Positions 23,201 to 40,519 of a DNA stretch of 64,000 nucleotides are shown here, one piece after another. Source of the DNA: Citrus sinensis (lineage: Eukaryota; Streptophyta; Magnoliopsida; Sapindales; Rutaceae). The DNA is taken from contig NC_068557.1 in the NCBI RefSeq assembly GCF_022201045.2, forward strand, positions 26,451,501-26,515,500, given 5' to 3'. Position 1 is the first letter of the stretch. Every line of letters begins with the position of its first letter. Both the position numbers and the translations under genes were made by a program. Below the pieces are notes generated by a model. That model worked only from the letters and a program-made list of their open reading frames with translations, had not been told where the DNA came from and did no database searches.

Positions 23201-24307
23201 TAAAGGGATGCTGCTATGATCACGGTGACCGCTATATTGTTTATGAGTTTGTAGTCAACGGCCCCTTAGACAGATGGCTACACCACATACCAAGGGGAGG
23301 GCGGAGCTTGGATTGGGCGATGCGAATGAAAGTTGCTACAACCCTTGCTCAGGGAATTGCGTAAGTATTTCTTGGGACTCTGATTCAAGAAAAATCAATT
23401 ATGTGCTACCAGTACTGCCATGACTCTTTCTTAAGGAATTGTTTACATATTACTCTGTTTGGTATCTATGATAATATTCTTATTGGCAATACACCTTCCA
23501 GCTGACATCAAATTGTTATTGATCCAGTGCTTTGTTTTTCATCTGGCTTTAAATTATTGACAACTTATTGGCTGCGGGTTATTTATCCTTGAATATGATG
23601 CTTTCATTCCGAACTTGTGCATCCTCTAGCCTCTCCTGTTCTTACAGTTACTGCAGTAGAATCAGTAGGATGAGAAGATTGTAGTATTAATTTTTTAACT
23701 CTCAAAACGATGTTTCCAAGTGATCTCCTACAGGAATTTAATCTATTAGCCATCTCATTCCTTCTTATCTTGAAAAAACAGGTTCTTGCATGACAAGGTT
23801 AAGCCACATGTTGTGCATCGGGATATTCGTGCCAGTAATGTATTGCTTGATGAAGAGTTTGGTGCACATTTGATGGGGGTTGGTCTTTCAAAGTTTGTGC
23901 CATGGGAAGTGATGCAAGAGAGGACAGTGATGGCTGGTGGCACATATGGATACCTCGCTCCTGAATTTGTATATAGAAATGAGCTTACAACAAAAAGTGA
24001 CGTTTACAGCTTCGGAGTACTGCTGCTGGAAATTGTAAGTGGTCGTAGACCTGCACAAGCTGTTGATTCTGTTTGTTGGCAAAGTATATTTGAATGGGCC
24101 ACACCTTTGGTGCAATCACATCGCTACCTTGAGCTCTTGGATCCTCTCATATCTTCTTTGTCCTCTGATATTCCAGAGGCTGGTGTTGTGCAGAAGGTGG
24201 TGGACCTTGTATACGCTTGTACACAGCATGTCCCTTCTATGCGCCCAAGAATGTCTCATGTTGTTCATCAGCTGCAACAATTGGCCCAGCCACCTGTCAC
24301 AAAGTAA
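20246..24307 (+). CDS. C-type lectin receptor-like kinase (At1g52310 type)
   Basis: Single-pass membrane protein with an extracellular C-type lectin domain and a cytoplasmic kinase-like domain. Exons: 20246-20326, 20426-20483, 21932-22357, 22790-23360, 23782-24307 (TAA), 553 residues. An ATG 12 bases upstream (20234) is also in frame. Residues 1-27 form a signal peptide. The lectin domain starts at CPPDWIINEEKSKCFGY and contains CWVGG and WKWSD, with paired cysteines. A membrane helix follows (LITLGVVSGLILLTTFAIVI) with a basic stop-transfer. The kinase has the Lys in RVAVKRLK and HRDIRASN in the catalytic loop, but the glycine loop is weak (LLGDSKTGGTYSG) and the position of DFG reads MGVGLSK, so the metal-binding Asp is gone; APE is present in LAPEF. 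From memory the Arabidopsis relative is the only C-type lectin kinase there and has about the same length. Ligand unknown. Kinase activity doubtful. Confidence 0.92.
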
Positions 24308-25104
24308 GTTTTGCAATCTCAAGCTCTGGGTATTTGCAATACTAACTATAAGAAAAGTGCAATTTGAATTTCCCCTGTTGAGGCTTGCTGTTAGTTTTGC
24401 AGAATCCAATAGAACAATAGTTATAGAGCTGACGTAGTTCTAATAGACTGGACGTGCCCTGATGTATTTGGATCTAATATATCCATAGAAGAAATGATAC
24501 AATTCATGCAATTATTCATTTATATAAGTTTATTTTCATTATGTCGTGGAATTTGTTTTCTGTAAATAGAGATTTCGCATGCATGAGGCTTTAGGATATG
24601 TTTGGAATTGAAGTTACGGTGGTTTTTAATCATCAACTATTTAGCTTATAAAAAGCTCATGGATCTGAAGATTTTGCTTGCTTAATTCTGGTAGACACAA
24701 AACTCCAAATAGTAAAATACCTCGTCGCCAACTCTTTTTTTTTTTTGTGCTTTGTAAGCAGATTATTATTCAAGGGACTGGACCGATTGCGCCATATCTT
24801 TTTTTTTTTTTTTAAATACAAATTGTGACACCATTTGTAGGCTTTTGAGTTCATACAATTTCAACATTTATCTTGTAATTTATATGTATAATTAACGTAC
24901 CGTATTGTTATGGGTAATTGTTATGGTTTCCCAACATCAAATACTCTTATCTTATCTTGAGTGTATCTGCATAAACAACTACCAAAAACAAATAATGATA
25001 ATACATACATATATGCAATGGGTTTTCCAAATTGAGGCATTGCCTAATTAGACTTATTTTTTTAGAAGAAAATATTTACATTAATGCTGCAGAATGTTTA
25101 CAGT
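24308..25104. other. Tail-to-tail spacer between lectin kinase and AAH
   Basis: About 800 bp between two convergent genes, expected to hold both 3' untranslated regions. It contains T-runs at about 24736 and 24800. No other feature. Confidence 0.5.
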
Positions 25105-29367
<4,263 letters not shown>

Positions 29368-29394
29368 GGCTGAGTCCTGAGTGGCTGGCTGCCC

Positions 29395-29418
29395 TGAGAG
29401 AGAGGGAGAGAGAGAGAG
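29395..29418. repeat. (GA)n tract in AAH 5' leader
   Basis: A GAGA/TCTC tract 28 bases upstream of the AAH ATG; on the coding strand it is a CT-rich leader, common in plant 5' untranslated regions. Confidence 0.8.
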
Positions 29419-30174
29419 CTTGCAAAAACAAACACGCAAGCCAAAGAGCGGCGCAGCAGAGCAGCCACACGCAGACGCACCACTTGATGTCTAATGACCA
29501 GAACCGCATCTCGTATTTAAAATTAAGAGTTGAGTAATTGGAATTTCGGAGCACCCAGATGACGTGGCCGAATGTGAGTGGTATCTCTTGGAGATTGGGA
29601 GAGATGTAGAAAGCCATGCAAAGTGACAAGTGTTTACGTTGGCCTCGAGTAATTGCAATTTAGAGCCTTCTAGGTGGATTGCACTTTGCGCGTTTGCCAC
29701 TGGCCACGCTAACTGATGGCCACTCCACAGTTTTGCTAAATTGTTATCGCACGACTCCCATGGCCGACGCCCGGCCATCCCACACCCTCTTCCCACAATT
29801 TAACAAATCTCAGGTGAGACCGTATACATCTACTCCTTACTCTATTAAATATCATTCACAAATGATTGTAAGTAGATACCCACTGAGAGGTAACACAAAA
29901 TTACGTATTTTGCTGCCCCTTTTTGGTGTGTGATGACACTGTTTTTGGACTCGCTGTCAGTGAGTTTAGGTCAGCTATCATTATTCATATGAGTGAAAAC
30001 TATTCAAAGTTTCCATTATAATAATATGCATCTAAAATATTTTTCTGTTAAAGAGTAAAAATGCAAAATCATATCCATTACACCAATTGGGAAATAACCA
30101 TTATTTTTCAATTATTAATGAAAAAACGTGCTTTGACTACATTCTAGGAAATGAAAAAAGTAAGATGTCAATTT

Positions 30175-30318
30175 AGAGGATCATGCTACGGTGCAACTGT
30201 AGCACCGTGCCACAGTTGCATCTAGCCGTTGGATGCAGTTGAATTGGTAGGGTCCACTGACATCCAACGGCTAGATGCAACTGTGACACGATGCCACAGT
30301 TGCACCTAAGGTTTCCCC
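30175..30318. mobile_element. Short foldback element
   Basis: About 144 bp. Arms about 30190-30236 and 30268-30310 share GGTGCAACTGT and TGCATCTAGCCGTTGGATG as an inverted repeat. Short flanks CAATTT on both sides (30169-30174 and 30319-30324) may be the target duplication. Confidence 0.7.
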
Positions 30319-30494
30319 CAATTTGGAATACCAAGTGGCCAATTTGGAGATTGCCATGCATCTATTCAACTGAGGGCGACGTACTGAAAATATGTTGCTG
30401 GAATCAAATAAAGGCATCGCATAAGGAATCGGGCTTTATTACAGGATATTACTTATTAGGCCGGGCTTTTTATCTTTAAATTTTGATTTATTAC

Positions 30495-30526
<32 letters not shown>

Positions 30527-30529
30527 ATA

Positions 30530-30731
30530 AAATAATGATACAATCATAAATTTTTGTATAAATTTATTTTGTATAAATTAATGTATCATTAATTCATTTG
30601 GTGAATGAAAATATAAAATAATAAAAATAAATCATGTGAGCTAAGAGATATTTAATTCAACTAATTTTATCATGTTACATCAGTTTGTACAAAATAAATT
30701 TATACAATAATTTATGGCTATATCATTACTC
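30530..30731. mobile_element. MITE, family A copy 2 (9-bp duplication)
   Basis: 202 bp related to 9301-9487 but inverted. It starts AAATAATGATACAATCAT and ends ATGGCTATATCATTACTC, flanked by a perfect 9-bp duplication TAAAAAATA (30521-30529 and 30732-30740). Confidence 0.9.
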
Positions 30732-31770
30732 TAAAAAATAACAGTTGTTGTCTATTTTTTCAGTTACAACTATTAGTTAAAATAGCCTTCCATTTATAAA
30801 ATAACATATTATTATTTGATTATGACTATGTTAGAATAAATTTACAGTATAACACGAATTTCAATCACATATAAAATAATAAATAATAATAAATTTATAA
30901 TAATTTTAATTATATGATTATAAAAAAATACTCTTTCTTATAGTAATTTCGACATAGACAGACCCTTACTATTTATTAGTAGGACATAAGAATCTTGATT
31001 TCCTGATTGAAATTATGGAGTAAGACAACGGCTGATGCCTGCGAGTCCGTGACTTTTGTACGTTGAGTGGGTCCCGTGGTATCTCACATGTGCCAGCCTG
31101 TCTGGTTGCATATCTTCATCACCCACCACATACCACAGTCGACATTGTTAAATTGTAATGTAGTCTTTCCAAGCTAATAATAAGGAACGATCAATGATTT
31201 AAAAAATAATAATCAACATATAAAAAGAAGAATAATAAAAACAAACTAGACATGTCTGTTAAAAGAAAAAAAAAAACTAGATATTAAATGTAAAATGAAT
31301 TGTGTTATCATTAAATCTTTAAATGTAGGGGGAGAACTTGCACCATTTAAATTGAGGGAGCAAGTGCGGATATTAAGATTTTATTTTCCTTCCATTGAAA
31401 TAATAGAGATAGATATCTTTCTATAAATATAATGTATCTCCTAAAATATTAGTAGAATAACTACATCCTTATACATAAATACAATGTATTATCATCATAA
31501 AATTGACCAAAATTAAGAATTATGAAAAATCTCATATTGCCATAGGATAAGAGTTCACTAATTTTTATTTGCTTGATTGACCACTAAGGCAGTGTGCCAT
31601 GAATTTAGCCACAGCACATGATTTTACTCTAATCAATATCGTAGACCTATTTTAAATCATTTGGGTCCCTGATGTTCAATGTAACTAACACAGTTTGAGT
31701 AAAACTGCATACAGCACATTAGGGGCCTAATTGAAATCAAATTAAAAATAATGTCATAATTTAGAGTTGA

Positions 31771-32000
31771 TTTAAAATTAGGGTATTATTATCCCATTTT
31801 ATACTTATTTCAAAGTGGCGGCTGAAGAACATTCTGTTTGGTACATGGGCCTCCAACCCACAATCAATTCTTGAGGCGTTTAAAAATTAGGGAACCAGGT
31901 ATTATTTCCCCATTTTATTCTTATTTCAAAATGGCAGCTTAAGAACATCCTGTTTGGTACTGGGCCTGCCCATGGGCCTCCAACCCACAATCAATTCTCG
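31771..32000. repeat. Diverged tandem duplication, about 110 bp unit
   Basis: Copies at about 31771-31872 and 31879-32000 share TTATTTCAAAGTGGC-like, GTTTGGTAC and GGGCCTCCAACCCACAATCA stretches. The second copy has a small insertion (CTGCCCATGGG region). Confidence 0.85.
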
Positions 32001-32326
32001 GAGCAGGAAAATAAGAGGTGGTAAAAAGAAGCAAAAATCCACGGTTCACTTGATGTTTCATACTTTATCAAAGAAAACGTAGTATTATTATTTTTTCTAA
32101 ACAGCTGTCTATCATTCTATCTTAATTTATAAATTATATTACATTTTTACATTTTCATTAACTAGATAATTTAACAAAATAATTATTTTGTCGCTGCACA
32201 TAAAAAGAATATTTAATCAAATCAAAATGGCAAAAAGGGAAAAAAATTATTTTCTAGTTGCTGGAATCAATAATGGCTACAAAACTAGTTATATGAACTC
32301 AACATATCTAGCCATTTAAAGATATA

Positions 32327-32761
32327 GGGAAATTATCATTCGTATACCTTTAATTTATTTCGTTATCAAAAATATTACAACACTTTAAAGGTGTATCAAC
32401 CATCCACCATAAGTTGACCAAATATATATATCATTCATTAAACCGTTGCTTGCCGTTTAAATATGATGACGTCAGAGGGGTAATTTGGTCTTTTCATATG
32501 ATAGTGATAATTTGAAGGTATGCAAGTGATAATAAGAGAATTTAAGGGTATATAAGTGATAATTTTTCTTTACTTTAATTTAAGTTTCAAGGGTAAAATC
32601 GTCAATTCACTATAATTCTGTTAATTTTCAAACGACAGCTAATAGTTTAGTGGTCGTGAGATAAGTTTTGTAAATTTAAGGTGAACAACTGATATACCCT
32701 TAAAATATTGTAGTATTTTTTATGACTGAACAAATATAGTGTATACGAATGATAATTTTTC
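32327..32761. mobile_element. MULE-like MITE
   Basis: 435 bp with inverted ends GGGAAATTATCATTCGTATA and GTATACGAATGATAATTTTT. A near-perfect 9-bp duplication flanks it (AAAGATATA at 32318-32326, AAAGGTATA at 32762-32770). No coding frame. Confidence 0.85.
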
Positions 32762-33401
32762 AAAGGTATAAAATTGCAAAAATAAACACCATAACTAGTT
32801 TGAAACTCATTTACAGCATAAACCAAAAACCCTTAACTCAGATCATCCATCCCAAACAACATAAATTTGTCTATAATAACAAATCTTTAACAGCAAGAAG
32901 CAAAAGTTGTGGTAGTTATTCAAAATACTTTCAAAATAATTTTACAATCAGTTATGAGAAACTTTGAGCACTATGGTTTGTTCCCATCAATAAAAAAATA
33001 ATAAGATAAAACTAAAATCAGTTATTAGTATCTTAAAGTTTATAATTTATTGCCATCAACCTAAAATAACAATACATTATAAAAGTATTCATTTATTTTA
33101 TTAATACGCAGAAGATTAAATTGTTCGAATAATGGAAACCTGCGAAAGAATAAAAATTTTACTGTATTTTTATTTTTTAATAATGTGTGAAATATTTGGT
33201 GATGAATGGATACTTGTCTCAAAAAGAATATATGGGGCGGTGGAGACTAATGCGCGCGCCACACTGCTGGTATCAAACAGAGGCAAGGCTGAGGCATTCT
33301 TCTCCTATTCACTTCTTGTCTAAGTTTCATTGAAGATTTATTTGCTTCGATTTCCCTTTTACGATTGGTTGTTTTCTTTGCTCAGGCAAGCGGAACAGTA
33401 A

Positions 33402-36400
33402 ATGGGTTTTGAAGAAGCAGCAATGGAGAGAAACGCTACTGCTTGTGCCATGGAATGGAGCATTGAGCTTGAGAAGGGGCTTCGCTCTAAAATCCCTGGT
33501 AAGTGGGAGATCACTTCTTACTATCATCGTATGAATTTTCTCGTGGGTTTTTGATCTGAAAAATTTTTAAACCGAGAGTTGGGGACTATCCAGGTAGATG
33601 TGTTGAGGCAATATTGCAGATTGAACCAAGGTTGAAGCAGTGGGCCGGAGAACCAGAAGCTACAATGGTAGTGTACAACATGTTTGGCCTGGTTCCCGGG
33701 GAGGAAAGGCTATTTGCAAACACCATTTTCTTACGGCTTGCTGAAGCATTTCAGTTGGGGCACAAACATATTAGGGTCTCCATTGTAAGGGTTTTCTTAT
33801 CACTGCGTAGGCACTGCAGAGACAAGAAGAGAAGTAAACGAATTAAAGGGATTTTGTCCAAGTCCAGGGTACACAACCACTTAGAACTATTAAAAAGAGT
33901 AAAGATTGTTTTTGACACAGGGGATCCCGAGTCAAGAGCTCTGGCTTTAGTTCTCTTTGGTTGTTGGGCTGATTTTGCAAAAGACAGTGCTCATATACGA
34001 TACTTGGTTCTTTCCAGTCTGGTCTCTTCTAATGTTTTAGAGGTCAGTGAAGTATTCTTCCTGTTCCTAGAATTTATTAATTCCTGTGTTAATATTATTC
34101 TGCTACTTAAGTGTGGTTTTTTTTATTGGTCATTGTTACAAAATTTTCCATTCAATAAGGGTTCTACAATTCCTGACCTATTTTTAAGATGCTTCATATA
34201 ATATATCTTATCGAAAGAAAAGGATAACGGGGGGATGTTTCTTAAGAAGGGGGAGAAAACATATCCTAATTGAATTTGTTATCAGATTGTTGTATAGAAT
34301 CCACTAAAAATCAGCCAACCAGCCCACATGTAAATTTAAAAATAATAAGTATTAATCCTTTTTGATAGCCTATTCGTGTTGGTTTTGGATTCTTAAAAAT
34401 TATTTGTTAAAAAATATCTGCAACCTTTGATTTGGTTTCTACAGGTAAGAGCATCATTGTTTGCTGCAGGTTGCTTTTCTGAGTTAGCAGATGACTTTGC
34501 TTCAGTTTTATTGGAGATGCTGGTTAATTTAGTGACTTATTCTGAAACAGAGTCAACTGTGAGGATAGCTGCTGCACGAGTTTTTGCAAAAATGGGGTGC
34601 TCATACTCTGTAGCAAAGAGAGCTTACAAGGTTTTATGACTCTCTCTGATTCTATCTCACAATCAAATGAACATGAGATTTGCAAATTTGTGTTCTGAAA
34701 CACACTGCTCTAGATAAGAAAGGAGCACTCTCATTATTAATCTAAGAATCAATCAATATAGTTTTAATTCAAGCATGGGATGGTGCAACTGAATAAGGAA
34801 CATGTAGTTATTGATTATTAGGATTGGATGTTTCCAAACATGTAATCTTGTGTTTACCCATAGTTTCTAGAATTTATTCATGCTTTTGGATTACTATTCA
34901 TTCCGTGATGTTCTGTGATTCCAAACTTCTTTGAATTTTTCTTTATATATTATTTTATTCACAATCATGCCCACTTGGGGATGCTGATGTTATGGTATTC
35001 TGTTGGATGTGAATTTGTTCTTGAGTTTGGTAAATACTTGAACTGCTAGCATCAAAATTTTCTAGTGAATGAGTTGTTTGTTGGAGTTTGAATTTGAGCT
35101 AACTGATACAATTATCATGTTGTGAGAGCATCCTGATTTTTGTTTTTCTAGTGCAAACTAATATTTTGGACTCTGTTTTTCATCCAAAAGAATGCATCTT
35201 TAGAGTGAGTTTGTTGGTGAGTGTTTAATGAAACTTCTGCTAGTTAGAGCAACCAACACTCCATGGACTTCTAACTATTGGTCAAGTTCTATCTTTACTG
35301 GTAAAATTTTCCTTAGTTTTTGTTATTTCTATGTCGAGTTATGCTTTTGTCTGTTTGCATGTCTATCATCTACTAACCATCAGCAGCTTCATGCAGACAG
35401 GTCTGAAGCTGGTGTTGGACTCTTCAGATGAGGACTTTCTGGTTGCAATGCTGACTTCACTTTCAAAACTTGCATACAAATCAACTCTTCTTATTTCTGA
35501 ACAGGTACATTTTCCATTCATTTATGATGATGCTTTGTGTTTTACTTAGGGGTTTCCAAGATGGATACTGCATATATGCTACTGTCAACATTGCCAAAAG
35601 GCTTCATTTAGATGCACTAGATTGCCCATTTCAGCTCCTTGTTAGGCCAAAAAGCCATAGACTAACTGCATTTTGCTTAGACTTTGAAGTTTGTTCTCTG
35701 TGTGTATATACTTTTTAAATCTCTCATGTGATGCTACATAGAGTCTATAATTTGGAAAATTCAGCACCATTAAGGTTGGTGTGGTTAAAATTAATGATTA
35801 GACCTTATCTTTCCAAAAGATGTGGTCGAAGCTTATGTCATTATTAATTTTAAAAGTACATATCTGACAGTATATTATTAACCTTATCTTCTTGTTGCAG
35901 GTGGACTTTCTTTTGCACCTTCTTAATCGTGAAAAAGCTTTGCATATTCAAGCAACTGCATTAAGATGTCTGTATCTTACGTTTGTGAAGGGAATGGGTC
36001 AATCTCTCATTAGTGCAACTCTATTTCGAGCATTATTTAACATAGTGGAGGAAGCTGAACTTCCATCTACCATGCAATGTGAAGCTCTAAAGCTTCTGCA
36101 TAAGGTCAGTCCTGAACTTCTGTAGTCACCTTTCCATTTGGTAGCATTATTTTTATGGCCTAATTGACACATCTAAAGCAATTTGCAGATCCTTTTGGGT
36201 AGACCACCTAATCTGTCTTGTGCTGACATGCCTGAGTTTGCTGAGCTATTAAGAATTGTTGATAATGCATCCCGATCTCCAATCATATCTAAGAGTATTG
36301 TCGCTATCCTTGTTCTTGTAGAAATAGTAATTAAGTTTCAAAGGAGAGTAGAAATGGGTTCTGGTGGTGTTTGTACCTTACCTATGCCATCAGAAGTTGT

Positions 36401-39166
36401 CTCATTAATCATGGATCGTATCACCTTGCTGGTTAAGTCAATATTGTGTTCATGTCAGTTTAACCATGTTAAAGTATTTGAACAAGTCCAAAGCCTTCTC
36501 AGTCTTCTTCTTCTCCTTGTTGGAGAACATCCAGATCTGGGTGTCTTAGTGCTGAATAAAGTTCATTATCTTATTGAGGATCTTGTGGATACTTGTACAA
36601 CAATGGCTGGTAGGCAAGCAGACTCAGCTGTTAACAACCCAGTGGAGATCAGAGGAGAAAGGGACCAGACAATCAATTCAAAGCTTATATTTATTCTAAA
36701 CAGATTTGTAGTATCCTGCCTTGAAATTCTCAATAAAGCTGGCACTTTAACTAACCAAGTCTTTGACAAAGTAAAGCTTCTGGTTCAGAGTGTTCATCAC
36801 TGCAGTTTCTTTGATTGCTATACGCACATAATCTACTCTCTATTGTTGGATACTCGAACGGTATGGATTTGCATGATTAATAGGAATGATGAAGCTCGTG
36901 GAGATGATGGAAACTTTCATACATGTTTACAAGATTTCATTGATAAGCATGAACTCCTTACCCTTGAGTTTGCAAAGAAGATGTTGATACATAGGGATAC
37001 CTGGCCTGCTTATAGAGCTGGAATGTATGCAGCATGTCAGGGAGCATGGGTCACAGCTAGTTTTTTGTTTGGGCAACTGATAATGAAGGTTCAATCTGGT
37101 ATTTTTTCTTGCTGGTTAAAATCAGTATCTCATTTGGCTCATTCTCAAAGGATAATCCAGCTGCTTTTCTTAACAAAACATGATTCCAGTTCTGTGGATT
37201 GGTTAGAGACAAAAGAACTTCCTATCACATTTTCTGAGGATAATTTATGTGAAATTGAAAAAGATGTTGCGGGAATTATTGATGAGCCTAATCATAGTCA
37301 AGCTCTTGTTGTGGCTTACCAGAGTCTTATCTCTGCAGAAAGAACATTAGAAACCACTTTCACATCAACTAATGCCTTTTTTTTCCAGAGATGGTTTTTG
37401 GCTCTAAGAGCAAAGTTACTTGGAGCTGTAATGGAGATGTTCAGAGTCTTGAGCACAATTCAATCTGAACAGAAAACTAACAACGATGCACTGGTTCGGA
37501 AATGTACAATAGTTGACAGTATCAAATTTTTGCAACAAATCACTCAAATATCTTTTCAGTTGAAGAGGTTGTCACAGGAATTTGATCTAATTGCCACTTC
37601 TTTCATTGGTATTGACAGCAAAAGTTCAAATATCATCAAAGCAGTTGCTCTAAATTGTTCATTATTGGCTGTTAGCGCTGGATTTGCATTTTACATTCCT
37701 TCCCTACCCGCCTATCAAAATTTAACTTGTGGCCTTGGAAGCTCACAGAAGTGTTCCCATGCAATGCTGATACAAAATTTAGTTGGGAGGTTGTGGAATC
37801 TAGACCATGAGGTGACTAGCAATCTTGGTATGCTTGCAGAGGTCATTGGATTGTCCAAGAATTGTTTTCACTTGCAGTCCAAAAATCAGATATTGGACAG
37901 TAGCTGTGAAGTTAAAAATATTGTTGATGTTTGTAACTATGCTGTTTCTGGCATTGTTTGCTGGCAAAATGAGGCAAAAATGGTTCAGGATGACAAGATT
38001 CGATCGGAAGTTATCACGAATGGCTCACAGCTTTTGTTGAACATCATTTTGAAATTAATGAACATCCCTTTCAGAGTTCCCAAGTTCTTCTTCAAAGTAA
38101 GGTATGTCAAGCTGGCTTGCACTCTTACTGGCAGATGGTCTTACATGTTAGAGCATTAATTATGAAAGTTCTGTTTAATTTTTACCTGCATTGCTCTTTG
38201 GTTTCTCATGACATCTATTTCGAGCATAATGTTGCTGGAAGACAGGTATCATCTTTGATTTTACCAAGAATTGCACCAACTTGCTGGTGAACATTAGGAA
38301 ATAGGTCCAACATTAAAGCAGCCGACAATACCAAACAGTTGAAAAGAACAGAACTGGAACTTACAAGTTGGTTTTAGCCAACCCAGACAGACTTCAGTTT
38401 TGAAATTCATGTAATGACAAATGCTTCCAATAGCTTTTAAAGATTTTAAAAATTCGTACAAACCCACTCCATGACCTCCATTATGATATTAGAAATTTAT
38501 GCCTAATTGTGAACATAATAGTAAGAGCTAAAAACAATTGTTCTCATGAAGTTATGATTTCCGATGCTAGCCTAGTTCTTCAGTGGACCTGCTGTATTCA
38601 AATGTTCAAAATTTCTGCTGAAATGCAGGCCATGCGTTGGGTCAGAGCTCTTTATCTCGAGTGCAGACGTGAGAAACGTTGATGGAATATCTGTCTCGAC
38701 AGGCTTCCCATTGTCACTGAACCTTTGTCTCCAACTCAAAAATGTGCCACCAGATCTCCCTGTTCGGCTGACCAAGTTCTACTGCATCCTTCATTGTAGT
38801 CAGAAGCTTGTTTTAGACGGGCAAAGCAATGAGAAAACGCCGTGGAGTCCTCAACCTTGGGAAGACAGCGATGTGGTAGAAATTAATGAAATGCTGTTTC
38901 AATATGTGACAGAATGTACGAAAAGGACCAATTACCGTAAGTGTTTTAGAGACGGTGATATCAATAATGATGGAGCTGTGACTGTATTTGTGCACTTTGA
39001 ACTAAGTGCGAGAGGACAAGGGTTCTCAAATTGCTTGCTTGATGTTTCACACTTTCCTGTGGGTTCTTATCGGATCAAATGGCATTGCTGTTGTATTGAC
39101 AGTCAAGGTTCTTACTGGAGTCTGCTTCCCTTGAATGCTGAACCTGTATTCACTGTACTGAGTTAA
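33402..39166 (+). CDS. INTS7: Integrator complex subunit 7 homologue (ARM-repeat protein; EMB1895 type)
   Basis: Helical-repeat scaffold subunit of the nuclear Integrator complex, which processes snRNA 3' ends and attenuates RNA polymerase II. Exons: 33402-33498, 33594-34042, 34445-34630, 35397-35504, 35901-36104, 36189-38101, 38629-39166 (TAA); joined length 3495 nt, 1164 residues, close to the plant family. The N-terminal half has the repeat-like helices of INTS7, e.g. DPESRALALVLFGCWADFA and VRASLFAAGCFSELADDFA. Exon 6 is very long (638 codons). The C-terminal domain has PCVGSELF, LSLNLCLQLKNVPPDLP and LTKFYCILH, as I recall for INTS7. Exon 6 ends in AG and joins G to make Arg (KVR|PCVG). 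From memory the Arabidopsis orthologue At4g20060 is needed for embryo development. No defect is seen. The function assignment is from family knowledge; the join of exons 6 and 7 is supported by frame and conserved residues. Confidence 0.9.
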
Positions 39167-39435
39167 TTTGTTGGCTGATTTTGCAATGCGTTTGTAATGT
39201 TCATATTCTCAATATTAAAGGATTTTTATATTACCGGCAGGGCGTGTTTGGTAGGCTGCAAATGAACCTGGACTGTGTTCATAATGAAATCAGCACAATA
39301 TCTCCCATTAGGCCTTTGATGAAGCAACAAAATTAAGTCAAAATCAATTCTCACAATTACGATACCATTAATTCAATCAAAATGAATTTTCATATCAATT
39401 GTAAAAAATTATTTTTTAAAAGAAAATTTTATTAA

Positions 39436-39519
39436 TGTCAGAAGTGGGATTTGAACCCACGCCCTCTCACGAGGACCAGAACTTGAGTCTGGCGCCTTAG
39501 ACCACTCGGCCATCCTGAC
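39436..39519 (-). tRNA. tRNA-Leu (CAA)
   Basis: 84-nt class II tRNA on the minus strand. The acceptor stem GTCAGGA pairs with TTCTGAC, followed by discriminator A. The D-arm holds box A TGGCCGAGTGG, the anticodon arm is CCAGA-CTCAAGT-TCTGG (anticodon CAA), a long variable arm GTCCTCGTGAGAGGGC follows, and box B GGTTCAAATCC is intact. No intron, CCA not encoded. It decodes UUG. Confidence 0.97.
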
Positions 39520-40466
39520 ATGCGACACGTTTACCCTTTCAGTTTTAATTTTTTAACTGTTATTCTATAGCCTTACGGAAATTTTTCGAAGTGACGTAAT
39601 TGATTCCTAAAATAAACATATTCTTCTTAGATTTTATATATAAGTGGATGGTGAGGATCTTTGAACTTTAGTTTGTGGCACAAATTTCATCAATTATCCC
39701 CATCTAACTTAATGATAATGCAATAAGCAATAATTTCAACTCATCCATATTTATTATTAAGGGTTAAGAACTTGTGTTATAATTTTGAGTCAAAAATTTA
39801 AATTTAAAGATCCTTAATTGATTACCCCATACACATTCTTAATTCATTATCATCTCAGCATTGTTTGAAGATATTTTTAGTGAACATCATGTCAAGAAGA
39901 CTAGTACTATCTCATATTTGAATCATTTCGAAGAGATGATTCAAATTTATCCATTTAATATTAACTACGTACTAATTAAAAAATCATTAATTAAATGTGG
40001 ACCAAAAATTTGGCAATCCACAGATGAACTTGCTTGTATTTGCAATTTTTTTTTCTTTTTTTCTTTTTTTCCGAAAGGTGGATGATTGCACTTAAGTTTT
40101 GTTTGACCTAAAGAGATGGGTAAGGATTGGTGTGAAATACAAGCAAAGAAGTTATATGCCTCTTTTGTTTCTCTTTTATTCTTCAAGATGAAGCAGCAAG
40201 AAATCCAACCTTAACAAACAACAATCGTTCAAAAGACAAGCATAAAATAAATTCCTTTACCTTCTCAAGTTCGTTTCTCCAATCAACTACTCAACTTATT
40301 ATACCACATTATATATATTAATGTTATTCTTAGATAGCATTGATTTTAATGCAGTGCAAAGCAAACTAAGTTATTCTGTTATAGCTCTAATATATCACAC
40401 AAAGCATGCACACCTACTTGCCCGCTTCTTTGATTTATGCTTTTATTAAAATATTATATAAATTAC

Positions 40467-40472
<6 letters not shown>

Positions 40473-40519
<47 letters not shown>
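40473..40519. repeat. Compound (CT)n-(TA)n microsatellite
   Basis: About 13 CT units followed directly by about 10 TA units. Confidence 0.95.

Larger units (their letters stand above)
29368..33401. other. Divergent intergenic region between AAH and INTS7
   Basis: 4 kb between two genes reading away from each other, expected to hold both promoters. It contains small mobile elements at 30175-30318, 30530-30731 and 32327-32761, a TA run at 30492-30520, and a diverged tandem duplication (31771-32000). No further gene is visible. Confidence 0.6.

Noticed and set aside
39436-39519. Considered as a SINE head because of boxes A and B
   Set aside because: All tRNA arms pair correctly, there is no tail or target duplication, and the sequence is a complete tRNA-Leu.
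39861-40085. 74-codon frame with no frequent-codon bias against it
   Set aside because: No motif, no homologue recognised, no neighbouring splice-compatible exon. Regarded as chance.
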